Source of the DNA: Cristatella mucedo
Taxonomy: Eukaryota; Bryozoa; Phylactolaemata; Cristatellidae
Length of the DNA stretch: 62,000 nt
NCBI GenBank assembly: GCA_009760855.2
Contig: WPIO01000029.1
Span: forward strand, 3,077,501 to 3,139,500
Reading direction: 5' to 3'
Part shown: positions 35,352-47,395 of the stretch, one piece after another
Position numbering within the stretch: position 1 is the stretch's first letter
How the letters are laid out: every line of letters begins with the position of its first letter
Position numbers and translations under genes: made by a program
The notes under the pieces: generated by a model
The model's input: only the letters and a program-made list of their open reading frames with translations
What the model was told of the DNA's origin: nothing
The model's database searches: none

Positions 35352-35412
35352 CACTTGATAAAGCGCCCTCGGAGAACTCAATCTCTTCCTAGGTGCTTTA
35401 CATTTGCTGCAC
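35318..35412 (-). mobile_element. L2-type LINE 3' tail, in the Lox5 intron
   Basis: (AAT)n at 35320-35350, then GCACTTGATAAAGCGCCCTC, GAGAACTCAATCTCTTCC and TAGGTGCTTTACATTTGCTGC. Only the last 95 bases of the LINE are present, a strongly 5' truncated insertion antisense to Lox5. Confidence 0.9.
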
Positions 35413-35484
35413 CACGGCCCCTACACCACGGCCCCTATTTCGCTCATGCTTTCTGTCATTTTCCTGTTTTCTTGCGAAGGAATC

Positions 35485-35485
<1 letters not shown>

Positions 35486-35558
<73 letters not shown>
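35486..35558. repeat. (TG)n microsatellite, 73 bp, in the Lox5 intron
   Basis: Uninterrupted TG dinucleotides. Confidence 0.98.
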
Positions 35559-35561
<3 letters not shown>

Positions 35562-36136
35562 CAACCGTATTGCTCAGTGGCCGAGTCAGCGGCAACTAAA
35601 ACACTGACTCGACCTTCGCAGTTTTGCAGCAGCTGCATTCTGAAGTGCGAATGGGCAAAGTGGACAAATTTGAGTCCCTTGTGCGAGTTAAGCATTCGCC
35701 AATTGGCGAAAGTCTACAAAAGTCGTGTTTACTAGACCGCGAAATTAACAAGACTACAGCGTCAGGCTACTCAGCGAAAAAATATTCGAGCGGCAGTGCA
35801 AATGAGGAGGACCTGAAGCCCCGAGCACTTAGTTCAAGGCAAATTTGATTCGCCATCTTTTGGCTGTCGAGATTTCAGCTTAAGCTTCTTCTTCCGGAGG
35901 TCTCCAAAAGTAGCCGCTCAAGCAATAGCTGCTTTCGAGAGATTTAGAGCTGGCGTAACAAGCACCAGTAAATGGACCCCTTTGTATAAGCAGGAGCAGG
36001 CTGATGGATGACTCATAGCCGCTCATCGGCTCAGCCTACGAAGCTTTCCAGTGCCTGGAGCGCCCCTCGACTGTTTGGGCGCCGTCGGAAATCTCGTCAT
36101 TTGCTTCCCGAAACTCTCAATTCGTTCAGCCACCTT

Positions 36137-36216
36137 TATAATAATAATGATAACAATACACTCGGTAAAGCGCCCTCAGAGAACTCAATCTCTTTCTTGG
36201 CGCTTTACTTTTGCTG
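36137..36216 (-). mobile_element. L2-type LINE 3' tail, 240 bp before Lox5 exon 2
   Basis: ATAATAATGATAACAATACAC, TCGGTAAAGCGCCCTCAG, AGAACTCAATCTCTTTC and TTGGCGCTTTACTTTTGCTGC match the LINE 3' end in reverse. It is antisense to Lox5, and it is the transposable element closest to the homeobox exon. Confidence 0.9.
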
Positions 36217-36285
36217 CACCTTTAAAAACGAGGAGGGCGGGGCCGGAAGTATTGCCTCCCATGGGCAGAGCACCTCCACCGATAA

Positions 36286-36738
<453 letters not shown>

Positions 36739-38827
36739 CCAGCCAGCCGGACACCCGCTGGCTGCTGCTTGCTCCGAGGCGGCGGCGAACGCACGCTGCT
36801 ACTCATGCCGAGCGGGCGCCGCCCAGTGAACTTCGTCTGGCGGCCGGTCGGTCGGCCGGTCATTCCCGGCGGCGTCGGCTCGTCGAGCCGACGCCGCCGC
36901 CGACGCTTTGCCCGTCGCTCCAGAGCGTCGTCTTCCATCGAACGTCCGTTCGCGGTGATTATCGTGCGAGCGAGCGAGCGTGCGTGCTGCTTGTGACTCA
37001 CTGGCGCTCCGGCGCCGCGCGGGCGCTGCTCGAACGGCGGTTACCCGGCGGTTACCCGGCGGCGCGCCCGGCGCCGAGGTGACGGCGTAAGCCAAAATAG
37101 TGTCCTCTCTCCCGGTCGCTGGAGCCGCCGCTCGGCCGTCGCAGTGTCGGCGTCTGGACCGTCGGGAGGTACTCCCCGCCGGCCGGCCCACCCCCACTGT
37201 GACCGCCGGCCGATCACTCGCCTGAAAGGAACCCTGTGCTGGTGCCGAGCCGGTCTCTCAGCCGGACGGACGTCGCGGCCGTTGACGAGGGCCAAGGAAC
37301 AGTCGACTATCGACGCTTCGCGACGGCGGCGGCTGCGGCCGCAGCGCACACTACTGAAGGGGCGACGTGCTGCTGCTGTAGCTGCCGTCGACCGCAGTCG
37401 TGAGACTTCGGCCGGTCGCCGTCTTCTCCTCTCGGCGACCGCCGCCATTCCCCTCCCCTCCCCCCGACGACGCCGCTGCGGTCGAGCGACTCTCGCTCCG
37501 TCTCTCTCGCTCTGTCGTCCAGTAGTATTCGCTGGCCAGAAAGCGGCCGCGAAAGGCTCTCGTCTCCGTCTTCGCTCGCGCCCCCCGCCAGCAGCGAAGC
37601 CGAGCGAACTGCGTCTGCTGCGATTAAAACCGAATTAGGCGAGCCGATTGGTGCGGTTGCCGGGTTCTTTGCGGTCGACGACGACGGCCGCCGCGTTGCG
37701 CACGGCGAGCTGGCGCTGCTCGGCGGCAGGTGCGCGCGGCGGCTGCTGCTCGAGGCAAGCGGCCGCCCGGGCGCGTTTGGAGCCGCCGCGGCAGGCTCTT
37801 CGCTGCCGCCGGCACCGGTCGTAGCCGCAGCCGCCGCCGCCGCGTGGGCCGCCGCGCATTGGCAATTAATCATCGTCGTCTTCACCCGAAAGGGCCAGAC
37901 GATCTACCCACCCCTCTCGTCGGCGGCGGATGGCAACTTGCGGCGGCGGCATTCGCGCGCTCGCCGGCGCCGCATCTGCGCCCCTGCGTGGGGGTTACGC
38001 CAAGGTTGCATTCATTACTCCGACGGCGTTCGCGCCGGCCCGCTGAATCTTAATCGGCCGCCTGATTCCGGCTCCAGCGCGCGCGGCAGGGCGGAAGTCG
38101 CGCTGCTGCGCTGCAGGCGGCGGGCTCGCCCTGCTGTCTGTAGGCAGCGATGGCCACCGAAGCCTTCAAAGCTGGGCCGGCTGCAATAGCGTCGCGACCT
38201 AGCCGCCGCCGCGCGCCATTCGACGGCGGGCTTGCCGGGCTCGGTCGGTGCGAAGAGTCGCTAGGGGACGACGGAAGTCGGACCTGTTGATGTATTTTGG
38301 AGACTGGCCGCGCAAAGCGGAGCCGCCAATTCTGGGAACGAACGTGGGATGACGAAGCCCTCGGCTCCCTGGCCACCGGCGCATTGTTATGATAGTTTGC
38401 TGCGGGCGGCCTTGACCGCCGAGGATGCCTCGCGCTGCATTCGCACTGTCGACCTTTTTTCAGCGCCGCCTCCAACCGCGGTCGTTAGACACGGCGCTAC
38501 AGGGCCCGCACGTGGGCGGGCAAGAGTGCGGCTCAGCCTACTCCGCATCTTACGGACGTTCGCGGCCGCAGGAATCGCGGCCGGCTAATGGACTTGACCG
38601 AAGAGCCGTGCGAAAACCGGGGCGCCGTAGGTCATTACTTCCGTGCGCCGACCGGCCCGGAAAAAACCGATAGCGCGCTTACATCTCGCGCTGGAATTCG
38701 CGCGTTCTCATCTCGATTATTCGCAGTGAGCTGGATGACGCCCGACTTCCGTCGCGTTGACACCCTTCGTAAAAACGACTTTAGCGGCCACGGCGAAGCA
38801 CGGGGCACTTCGCTGACGCGATGAAAT
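36739..38827. other. GC- and CpG-rich 3' flank of Lox5, probably 3' UTR in part
   Basis: No AATAAA is seen close behind the stop codon. ATTAAA at 37623-37628 is the first plausible poly(A) signal variant, about 0.9 kb downstream (weak). GTTACCCGGCG is repeated in tandem at about 37040-37062. Many open frames on both strands reflect GC content. No second gene is recognised. Confidence 0.5.
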
Positions 38828-38965
38828 ATAAGTAAATATAATTCATTTATGTAGCGCCCTAAGAGAAGCTAATAATCTCTATTCGGGCGCTTTACACGTG
38901 CCGCGGGGCTCACGAGCCTACCACCTCGGCCAGACCTTGGTCTGGGCGAGCAATAACGCCACGGC
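38828..38965 (-). mobile_element. tRNA-derived SINE, family B (copy 4)
   Basis: ATATAATTCATTTATGTAGCGCC, ATCTCTATTCGGGCGCTTTAC and GGGCTCACGAGCCTACCACC (degraded B box), then CCAGACCTTGGTCTGGGCGAG, on the plus strand in reverse order. Confidence 0.85.
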
Positions 38966-39219
38966 GTCGCTGCCGGGGAGGGGACGGGTTGCGACACTAG
39001 CCGAGCTTCCGGTTTCCGTCCCGCCTCTGAGTGCGGCATCGCGATAGCTCCAATGCTCCCGACGGCATTCCAGTGCTGCAGGTGCGACGGAGTGCTTCAG
39101 CTAGTGGCGGCTTCTATTGCTACGACACTCTAGGTGGAACGCGAGCGGCCGACCTTTCTGAGGATGTCGCGCGCCCAAATTTCCCTGCACGCTGCCCTCC
39201 AGTAAAGAACGAATTACAC

Positions 39220-39396
39220 CCTCCGGTTTAGCCCAGTGGTTAAGGTGCTCGCTCCGATCAAGGTCAAGGTGAATGTATTTGACGACCGGAAGTCGTGGGC
39301 TCGAGCCCCGCGGCGTACGCAAAGCCCCTCCCTGAATAGAGATTTTTAAGCTCTCTTAGAGCGCCATGAAAATGAATTATATTATTTCTTGTATTA
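39220..39396 (+). mobile_element. tRNA-derived SINE, family B (copy 5)
   Basis: CCGGTTTAGCCCAGTGGTTAAGG (A box), GTCGTGGGCTCGAGCCCCG (B box), then CCCTGAATAGAGATTTTTAAG, CTCTCTTAGAGCGCC and ATGAAAATGAATTATATT. It lies opposite to copy 4, so the pair is inverted. Confidence 0.88.
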
Positions 39397-40255
39397 TTTC
39401 TCTTCGGCAGCTCCAGCGACGGAAAGCGTCCTCGCGACATTGCAGATTGTCGGGAGAAAACGACGCCGATATTCTTTGCAACTGATGGTATTTCTTTTCG
39501 GGCCGCACTGAGTTCACCTTCAATACATCCGCTAGTATTGCTGGTCTCAAAAGTTGTCATGCGCTGCACGCCAACTAATGGTGCCGAGTTGACGGAGAGA
39601 AAGAAGCGAATGATTTAAAAGAAATTGACCCGCTGTAAGCGCCACGATAAGAGTTCACTTTAGCAGTCCATTTCTTTCACTAAAGGAGGACCGCTGGCAA
39701 CAGAAGCTTTTGCATCATGGGTTCTAGACCACGTGGAGCTAGACACGCCCACGATTCTTTTGCAATGACGCCGTGCTTCTCACCCGCTGCATTGTCTGGC
39801 ACTTACTTTATTGTCGTCAGGCGCCGCCTCCTCCCTTGACGGTCCGGCTGAGCCAGCCGCGCTTCTCGCCGTTTCGGCTGCTACGCAAGATTAAATTCTG
39901 TCGGCTGTTAGCGCGAGCGCACTGCAAGGCGCTAAGGCTTTTAGCGTGCTGCAGAAATGTCTCTAGCCTAGAAAGCCGCATTTACACGGTCCTTCCTGTT
40001 CTACTGTTATGTTTCTCTCCTGCTCGTGCTCTTCTTCGTTCGGTCTGTATTTTTGCAGGAAGTTTACACGGTCAGTGTCAGCCTTCGGTTTCGCTTACTA
40101 CTCGCTCCCTTCCCATATAGGGGTCGTGGGAAAATTTGTTGCGGAGGTAGGAAATGACCCTCACGATGTACGGCCGGATGAATTTAAACCTTCCCGCGAT
40201 AGCCTTTATCGCCCGCCTCCACGGTCTGATTCCTATATGAAGAGCTCACAGTATA
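39397..40255. other. No recognised feature
   Basis: Unique DNA between a SINE and a LINE; nothing recognised. Confidence 0.5.
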
Positions 40256-41205
40256 ATAATAATAATAATAATAATAATGCACTTGATAAAGCACCCTCAC
40301 AGAACTCAATCTCTTCCTAGGCTCTTTACATTTGCTGCAAAGGGAAACGCGATTGAATGGTGAGTAGTATCAAGGTTGATAAGCAACATGAATAACGTGG
40401 TTAGGGGTGACATGCACACGGTCAGCATGTTTTGGCGCAAGTCAGGAGTGAGTTCCAGGCTTTGGGAGCATACGAACTAAATGCACGGTCTCCAGAAGAT
40501 TTGAGGTTTGTACGAGGTATTGGTAGACTGTTGGATTCCGAAAAGCGGGTGGTACGACGCTTGGCCTGGTGGGAGAGTAGATCTGAGAGATAAGCTGGAG
40601 CCAAAGAATGAAGTGACCTAAAAGTGAGCAAAAAAACCTGAAGTCGATCCGTTGCTTGACTGGGAGCCAGTGCAGGTCGGCGAGAAGTGGTGTGATGTGA
40701 CAACTTTGACGCTCACGACAGACAAGCCTAGCCGTGGAGTTTTGCACCAGCTGTAATCGCCCGATTGCACATGCTGGTAGGCCAGCAAGCAGCGAGTTAC
40801 AGAAGTCAAGACGGGATGTCACGAATGCATAGACCAACTTACACATGGTATGCTTATCTAAACAAGCCCGATTTTAGCATTGCTATGTAGCTGAAAGTAG
40901 GCAGACTTGACTGTGGAGCTGATGTGGTCGTCTAACGAGAGGTCACTTTGGAACATGACACCTCGATTTCGAGCTGATTCAACAGGAGATATGCTGGCAG
41001 AGCCAATTTTGAGCGTCAGCCTTTCCAGTTTCTGAGTCACACTTGATTTGCCCATAACTAGTAAGTTAGTTTTATCGTCGTTTAGTTTTAGGAAATTTGC
41101 TGCCATCCATGTGCGGATGTCATCAATGCATGCAGCAAGGGAGTTGAGAGAATTTGACGTGCTCAAAGGCTGGGAGGGATCAAAGCAAAGGTACAGTATT
41201 GCATA
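40256..41205 (-). pseudogene. L2-type LINE copy, 5' truncated
   Basis: The 3' end is at (AAT)n 40256-40279 with the tail hairpin and a shortened UTR: the GTCAGCATG block runs straight into the ORF C-terminus, so about 150 bp of UTR and ORF end are missing. Minus-strand ORF pieces include LNSLAACIDDIRTWMAANFLKL with DDKTNLLVMGKSS (41000-41166) and CAIGRLQLVQNSTARLVCRE (40700-40790), in different frames. It starts inside RT after the YADD region. Non-functional. Confidence 0.92.
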
Positions 41206-42194
41206 AACAGGGACGCTCGCAGAGCAAATCGATGATTTAACCGCAATCTTCCGCCTTTTAACTTTTAAAGTTATGAAGAGGGCATACCCTTGATGGCGCT
41301 TATGATTGGTCGCTTGTTCGATCCTGCCACAGTCTCGGCCAAGAAGTAGAGCCGTATCCAGCTTACCGTCTTTGTCCAGTTATCTCTCAATCTTGGACTG
41401 TCTCTCACCTAATCTTGGTAACCGAAGACTGAAACAAGTCTAGAGTAGGACAGAAGGAAGATGGACCGTGTAAATGCAGCTTCAGCTCGGAGTCTTTATG
41501 GCTTCGTGGAATTATGCAAAGCGACTCACACAAATACCGCGTATCCAGTATGTGCAGGGCGTATTTAAATTGCTTTCACACAAACCCTCGAAAAGTTAGC
41601 AAAACCTCTCCCGAAAAACTCGATTGGAAGAGTACGAAGAAAATGTCGCTACAACTTCTGGATCAATTCGACCTTGACTTCCGTAAAGATGTACAGCTAA
41701 ATGCTAGTAATTTTAAAAGTTATTCTATAGTTCCGCAGACGCATGCATGTTGCCAATAGTAGCACGTGAAGATTCTATTTGCACCTTTATTTGCAGTATG
41801 ATACTGAGGCCAGGCTACTGCCTATTGTAACACGTGCCGGTTGCCCAACTGGCTAGGTGTCACTGTGAAGTCCGTATTTACCATGAAAGTCAAAACGACA
41901 GCAGTCGCAAACTTCTGCTACATATAAATCCACTTTTTCAACCGGCAGGTGTTTCGAGAAGCCCAATCGCAGGAGTCACTGTGGACTTGATCGCTACATC
42001 ACGGCGCTCGGTATCAGATTTCGGGCGCTACGATCGAGCGTTCGGGCGCGTTTGGCCGCGATCAAAGCTCCATTGTCGTCCTGGCTCGGCGACGAGAGAG
42101 CGACGCCGGCGGACGAGGGGGAGCGGGCGCCGTCCCAGCAGCGTCTCTAGTTCCGAGCTAGTGAAACATTCTAGTGAAACAGAAAAGACCAATT
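41206..42194. other. No recognised feature
   Basis: Unique DNA; plus frames at 41514 (81 codons) and 41834 (120 codons) lack recognised motifs. Confidence 0.5.
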
Positions 42195-42385
42195 AGTAGC
42201 CAATGGTGGTATAGTGTAGTGGTCACAAAGTTGCCGAGCTGGTTTGGTCCAGCGGATAAGGTGCTCGCCCCGACCAAGGCCTGGCTGAGGTCATGGGCTC
42301 GAGCCCCGAGGCATATGTGAAGCGCCTGAATAGAGATTAAGTTCTCTTGGGGCGCTATATAAATGAATTATATATATATTTTTTA
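42195..42385 (+). mobile_element. tRNA-derived SINE, family B (copy 6), with a possible second tRNA-like head
   Basis: The family B part starts near 42228 (GAGCTGGTTTGGTCCAGCGG, A box) with GTCATGGGCTCGAGCCCCG (B box). The tail is GTGAAGCGCCTGAATAGAG, ATTAAGTTCTCTTGGGGCGC and TATATAAATGAATTATATAT. Directly upstream, TGGTGGTATAGTGTAGTGGTC (42202-42222) looks like another tRNA 5' half with its own A box, so this copy could be a composite or have landed in a tRNA-like sequence. Confidence 0.85.
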
Positions 42386-43499
42386 ATTATATAGTTCAGC
42401 AGCGGCCGTCCAATTTTCGCGCTCGTGAGTCGAGGGCGTCGTACGCGGGCGCGAAGCCGTGCCTCTAGTCGCGCAAACTGAGACGGACGAAAGCTTCGGT
42501 ACTCCGCACGGCCGACCGAGCTCGGCAAGGGCAATGGCGGCCATGGTGGCAATGGCGGCAATGGCGGCAATGGCGGAAAGCGGGGCTGAGCCGGCGAGCG
42601 GCAGCAGACCGTCGCCGCCGCATGGAACAAGCGTGCGGCTAGATGGGATGGCAGGTGCTGCCATCGTTAGCGCTCCCGCTCGTTTGCGCCGGAGGCAGGC
42701 GCTGCGGCGATGCTCCGCTAGCCTCTCCCCCTCCGGTGCCGCCGCCGCCGCCGCCACAAGCGCTCTTCGAGCAAGCGCTTCGCGCCGAGGGAGGATTAGC
42801 GCGCGCTCGCGAAGCGGCGGCGGCGGCGCGAGCGAGATGCGGCCGAAGGGGCACCGAGCTTACTGTCGAACCGCTCGCGTTTCTACGTCGTGTAAGTCCC
42901 GTAGCGTCCTCGCCTAGCGTTCGCGGGAAGCAGAAGCTCGCAGCGGCGCCGGAAAAGTAGCAGCGGCGGCGGCGGCGGCGGTTTCGGAAGTGGCGGCGGT
43001 TGCAACGTCAGTGGACAGATTGGAAAGCGATACGCGAGCGCTTGATTTTATAGCAGTTCTGCCCGTGTCTTCGTTGTGGCCGACACAGGGCGACCGACCT
43101 GCGGAGGTTTCGCGGCGTTTAACTGCTAGGGATCTTCCCCGCGAACCTCGGACGGAAGCACCCTCAGGTAAGCCGAGCTCGTTTGCCGTGGCAATGCTGC
43201 TCGGCACCTCTTTCGAGGAGTGCTCGCAGCTGGCCTAGCCCCCTACCGACGAAGCCCGAGATCGGGGCATCTTAAAGCAAAGGAGAATCGCTTAACTGGC
43301 CGCGCCACCGCGCCGAACTGACCGCGAAGCCCGACCCGAAGCGATGCGCCCTACTAAAAACTAGTCCGGCGAACGTTGGCATCCTATAAAGTTGCGTATG
43401 GATGTAGCTTTTTTTAAGCACGCCCCTCCATATCTGGAGATTTTCTCAGCTCCATTTCGCCCGCCTTGTGGGTCGTTTACATCAAGCGTACCTGTTCTT
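42386..43499. other. CpG-rich DNA, no gene recognised
   Basis: GGCAATGGC-type 9-bp repeats at about 42533-42580 and short (GGC)n at 42962-42985. Open frames of up to about 150 codons on both strands have low-complexity Ala/Arg/Pro content only. Confidence 0.5.
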
Positions 43500-43685
43500 C
43501 ACAGTATTTGCTGGGTCCGCGTGAATTTACCTTTGTGCGACTATGCATGCTGACACTAGACATTATCATTAACCAATTGTCACGCAGCTTTTACTGAATG
43601 CAGAAGTGCCTATAATGAGATTTAATTCTCCGAGGGTGTTATTCAAACGTCTTATTAGTTATTATTATTATCAAGATTAGACGCT
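43500..43685 (+). mobile_element. Diverged L2-type LINE 3' end
   Basis: CTGGGTCCGCGTGAATTTACC, then GACTATGCATGCTGACACTAG, a degraded AATGAGATTTAATTCTCCGAGGG hairpin and (ATT)n at the end, in the same order as the 3' UTR at 23450-23700 but with many changes. Confidence 0.7.
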
Positions 43686-43864
43686 TTGTAGTCGCGCAGC
43701 GGTGAGTAGGTCGCAGAGGCATACAGGCGTCCTTCAGAAGCGGTGGTCGCGACCCTGGAATTTACTATAATACAAATGGCCCCCAAGGTCAAATTAAAGG
43801 CCAGGAATCCTTCGCCAAGACTTTTTCTCCCAGCGTATGTATGTACGCGCGAATATGGCCAACA

Positions 43865-43932
43865 ATAATGATAATAATAGTAATAAATGTATATAGCGCC
43901 CCCAGAGAACTTAATCTCTTTCTAGGCACTTT
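43865..43932 (-). mobile_element. SINE B or LINE tail fragment
   Basis: AATAATAATAGTAATAAATG, then TATATAGCGCCCCCAGAGAAC and TTAATCTCTTTCTAGGCAC. The TATATAGCGCC end is as in SINE B. It lies directly beside the 3' end of the next LINE, so one has inserted at the tail of the other. Confidence 0.75.
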
Positions 43933-43934
43933 AA

Positions 43935-45610
43935 ATAATAATAATAATAATTATATTGCACTTGATAAAGCACCCTCAGATAACTTAATCTCTTTCTAGG
44001 CGCTTTACATATGCTGCAAAGTGATATGCAATAGAATAGTAAGTAAAATCATGCTTGAAAAACAAACAAAATGAATATGGTTAGGGGTGACATGCACAGG
44101 GTCAGCATGCAAATGTGGTTAGTGGCAGCATGCACAGTGTCAGCACGCATAAGCACATCAAGGACGAATCACAGGGACCCACTAAATGCTGTCCTAAATA
44201 GGTGTGTTTTTAAGTTTCTTTTAAATGTGGTCAGGTCAGGGGATGTTCTGACGCAGGTCGGGAGGGAGTTTCAGGCTTTGGGAGCATACGAGCTTAATGC
44301 ACGGTCTCCAAAGGATTTGAGGTTTGTACGAGGTATTTCCAGACTGTTGGATTCCGAAAAGCGAGTGGTACGATGCTTGGCCTGATGGGGTAGTATATCT
44401 GAAAGATAGGCTGGAGCCATAGAATGAAGAGACCTAAAAGTGAGCGACAAAACCTTGAAGTCAATCCGTTGCCTCACTGGTAGCCAGTGCAGGTCGGCGA
44501 GAAGTGGTCTTATGTGGCAACTGCGACGCTCACGACAGACAAGCCTAGCTGCAGAGTTTTGCACCAGCTGCAATCGCCTGATCGCACATGCTGGTAGGCC
44601 AGTAAGCAGTGAGTTGCAGAAGTCGAGACGGGATGTCACGAATGCATGGACCAACTCAGACGTGGTATCCTTATCTAAACAAGCCCTAATTTGAGCAATG
44701 TTATGAAGCTGAAAATAGGCGGATTTGACTGTGGAGCTGATGTGGTCGTCTAACGAGAGGTCGCTTTGGAATATGACACCTAGATTTCGAGCTGATTCAA
44801 CTGGAGATATGCTGACAGAGCCAATTTTGAGCGTCAGCCTTTCCAATTTCTGAATCACACTGGGTTTGCCCATAACTAGTAAGTTAGTTTTATCATCGTC
44901 TAGTTTTAGAAAATTTGCTGCCATCCATGTGCGGATGTCATCAATACATGCAGCAAGTGAGTTGAGAGAATTTGAGGTGCTCGAAGGCTGGGAGGGATCA
45001 AAGCAAAGGTACAACTGAGTGTCATCCGCATAGAAGTGAAAGCCTAGATTGTGCTTGGCAATCACATCAGCAAGAGGCAGAGTATAAACCGTGAAAAGGA
45101 CCGGACCTAGCACGGCGCCCTGAGGTACTCCATATTTCACAGGTACTTCAGATGATCTTCGTCCATTCACGTCAACACTCTGGAGTCTTCCACTGAGATA
45201 GGACCTGAACCACTGCAGGGCAGTGCCAGTGATGCCCAGGCGAGATGAGAGGCGCTCTAGAAGTACTTTGTGATCGATGGTATCAAAAGCTGCCGAAAGA
45301 TCGAGCAAAACAAGAAGAGACACTCTACCCATGTCCGCATTCCTAAGTAGGTCATTGTATACCCGAAGCAATGCTGACTCTGTGGAGGGATTAGCTCTAA
45401 AGCCAGACTGGAACTTACTAGCACGGTGTGAGGTTTCGATATAGGAGTTCAGCTGGTCTGCCACGACCCGTTCCAGTGTCTTTGATAGGAATGGTAGAAG
45501 GAAGACTAGGCGGTAGTTGCTTAAGTTCTCTTGGTCTAGTGTAGCTTTCTTGAAATATGTTGTAAAGGAAGCATGTTCGATAGCTAAGCGAGTAGAACCC
45601 CAAAAGATAT
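43935..45610 (-). mobile_element. L2-type LINE copy with nearly intact reverse transcriptase, 5' truncated
   Basis: Its (AAT)n and tail hairpin lie at 43936-44010, followed in reverse by the UTR and ORF. On the minus strand the sequence can be followed upstream as far as KKATLDQENLSNYR (about 45500-45560), after which similarity to the 20.5-kb copy fades. Confidence 0.93.
44271..45464 (-). pseudogene. LINE reverse transcriptase ORF (397 codons open), truncated
   Basis: The frame is open for 397 codons from RT motif SGFRANPSTESAL through LLDLSAAFDTIDHK, GVPQGAVLGPVLFTVY and FHFYADDTQLYLCF (catalytic YADD) to RALSSYAPKA. It stops where a TGG for Trp (PKAWNSLP in the sister copies) became TGA. 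The endonuclease and the start of RT are missing at the 5' side, so it cannot move by itself. It is the youngest-looking copy of the family here. Confidence 0.93.
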
Positions 45611-46209
45611 GCTTGCAATCTCCTGAGCGTTATCCCGACTAAGGACTCGTAGCTGAATAGATTCCCACCCTCAGGAACCAAAAGCCGGCACTGGAATAGT
45701 CTGTAACTTGCGTGCCGGTCGGATGCTGTCTCCGCTGTGCTTTTCCACTAGGCAACCCGTGCGATGTGCGGCTAAGAAATACTGGAGATATTGGGGGTGA
45801 TCGTTCACACCTCACACCCCACCCCCGAACACTAGCTTAGGCCATCACTTGAACAGGGATCCCGGGGACATCAGGAATAACCGGTCAAGGGCTTTGTTAG
45901 CTCCTCCGCCAAAGAGAGCGTAGCTTTAAACAATTAATGTGACCTCTTCGAGAAGCGGACTCCGACTCAGCGAGCCGCGAATGAGTGCTGCGCGTACAAA
46001 GACTCTGCAGCGCATGCCCAGAAATGGTTGCATCCCATTTTGGGCGAGTCTTAATCTTGGCATCGAAGAAGCCCGAAAGCCTCTTTTAAACGTCGTCTGC
46101 AAAGGAATTGGTACAGCCGCGAGGTTTCCCTACCCGGTCGGCTTGCTTGGCCCCATCAATATGAAAGTTTATTGTCAGCTTCTCTCTCGCAAAAAGCGGC
46201 GGCCGTTAT
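45611..46209. other. No recognised feature
   Basis: Unique DNA; it may contain the degraded C-terminal end of the transposase next to it (minus strand), but nothing definite is seen. Confidence 0.45.
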
Positions 46210-47395
46210 GCTACTCCAGGCGTATTGCAAGTAAACGAAAAGGTGCATCGATACTCGTGATACTCGACGGCCAGCTGCAGCATAACCGTTGCTCGACTTC
46301 ATTCCACGAATGCTCGCTTGGTTTAAGGTCAAAAGGCTGACTTAGCCAGTCCATAACCGTCGCGAGAGAGTAGCTAAATTCTGATAAATTTTTAACAACA
46401 TACTTGACTTCGGCGTTGGTGTGTTCAGGGTTGTTGTTGTGATGGAAAATATAATCCAGTCTAAAAAGTGCCATCGCACTTGGGAGTCTTCCATTTTGAA
46501 GGTCTAAATAGCCGTCTTGGGTCACGATGCACGGTATTGAGGCAACCCAATACCACGAGACATTTTCCTCCGAATTTGATCGTTAGCTGCCGACAAAAGG
46601 GTGAGTAGGCTTCTTTGGGTCGCCGACGCACGTACAGCCTTCTTTTTCAGTTCAAAAGAGTGTGAATTCTCTTTTATCACTAAATATAACTCTGCCCCAA
46701 TCATTAGCAGCGTCCAGTAGATTCGAGCCTTTACCTACTGTAAACGACTCACCGGATTCTTTGCCAACAGAAGGGGTTTTCTCTTTACAACTCGAGAGTG
46801 CAGACCAGCCTCATCTAATCGCCTTCTGACAGTTGCCGCTAACTCGCTTCCCAGACGAAGCATGAATACTTTTAAGATGAACTTTTGCCGAAGCCAAAAG
46901 GTCTTTTTATGCCTTTAACTTCAGGATGGTGTTTTTACTCCTAGCGGTAGCACGGGCCGGCTCGACCGGGTAGCATTTCAAGGGATCCCGGTTTTCTCTA
47001 TTTTCTTCCCGTGGTACGAAAGCGAACTCTTCCAAATTGATAAAACACCAGCAATTTAACTGTATGAGTATCGAGCCTCGTAAAGTGCCACGATTTTACC
47101 CCTCACGAACACGAAGCTCGACAGCTCGGCGACCGTCGGCATGACTGGTGACCTACCGACGAAATACGTAATTCTCGAAGGTTTTCTTTACAGTTCGGCT
47201 CATGCGCAGCCTCACGGTTCCAGCATGAATTGATAAAGGGGTCGTTTCTCGAGGCTCTAATCTGGCCAAAGTAGCCATTTTTAAAGAGCTTAAAGGGTTT
47301 TTGGCTAATTTTAAGCGTATTGTCGACAAGTTGCTCGACTATCGCAGCAATGCGTATCTGGGCATCCAAAGAATTAGCAAACAGAGTCAGCATTC
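46210..47395 (-). pseudogene. Tc1/mariner-type transposase remnant
   Basis: On the minus strand, pieces follow each other in the order of a Tc1-like transposase. NREAAHEPNCKENLREL lies near 47150-47215 (HTH region). KDLLASAKVHLKS lies near 46850-46910. A Tc1-like segment matching TVRRRLDEAGLHSRVVKRKPLL is at about 46770-46830. NDWGRVIFSDKREF holds the first catalytic Asp at about 46665-46705. HHNNNPEH at about 46435-46460 is where an active enzyme has QHDNAPKH, so the second catalytic Asp is Asn. VMDWLSQPFDLKPSEHSWNE follows at about 46290-46350 with the catalytic Glu. Several stops and frameshifts separate them. The element is dead; terminal inverted repeats were not found by eye. Confidence 0.85.
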
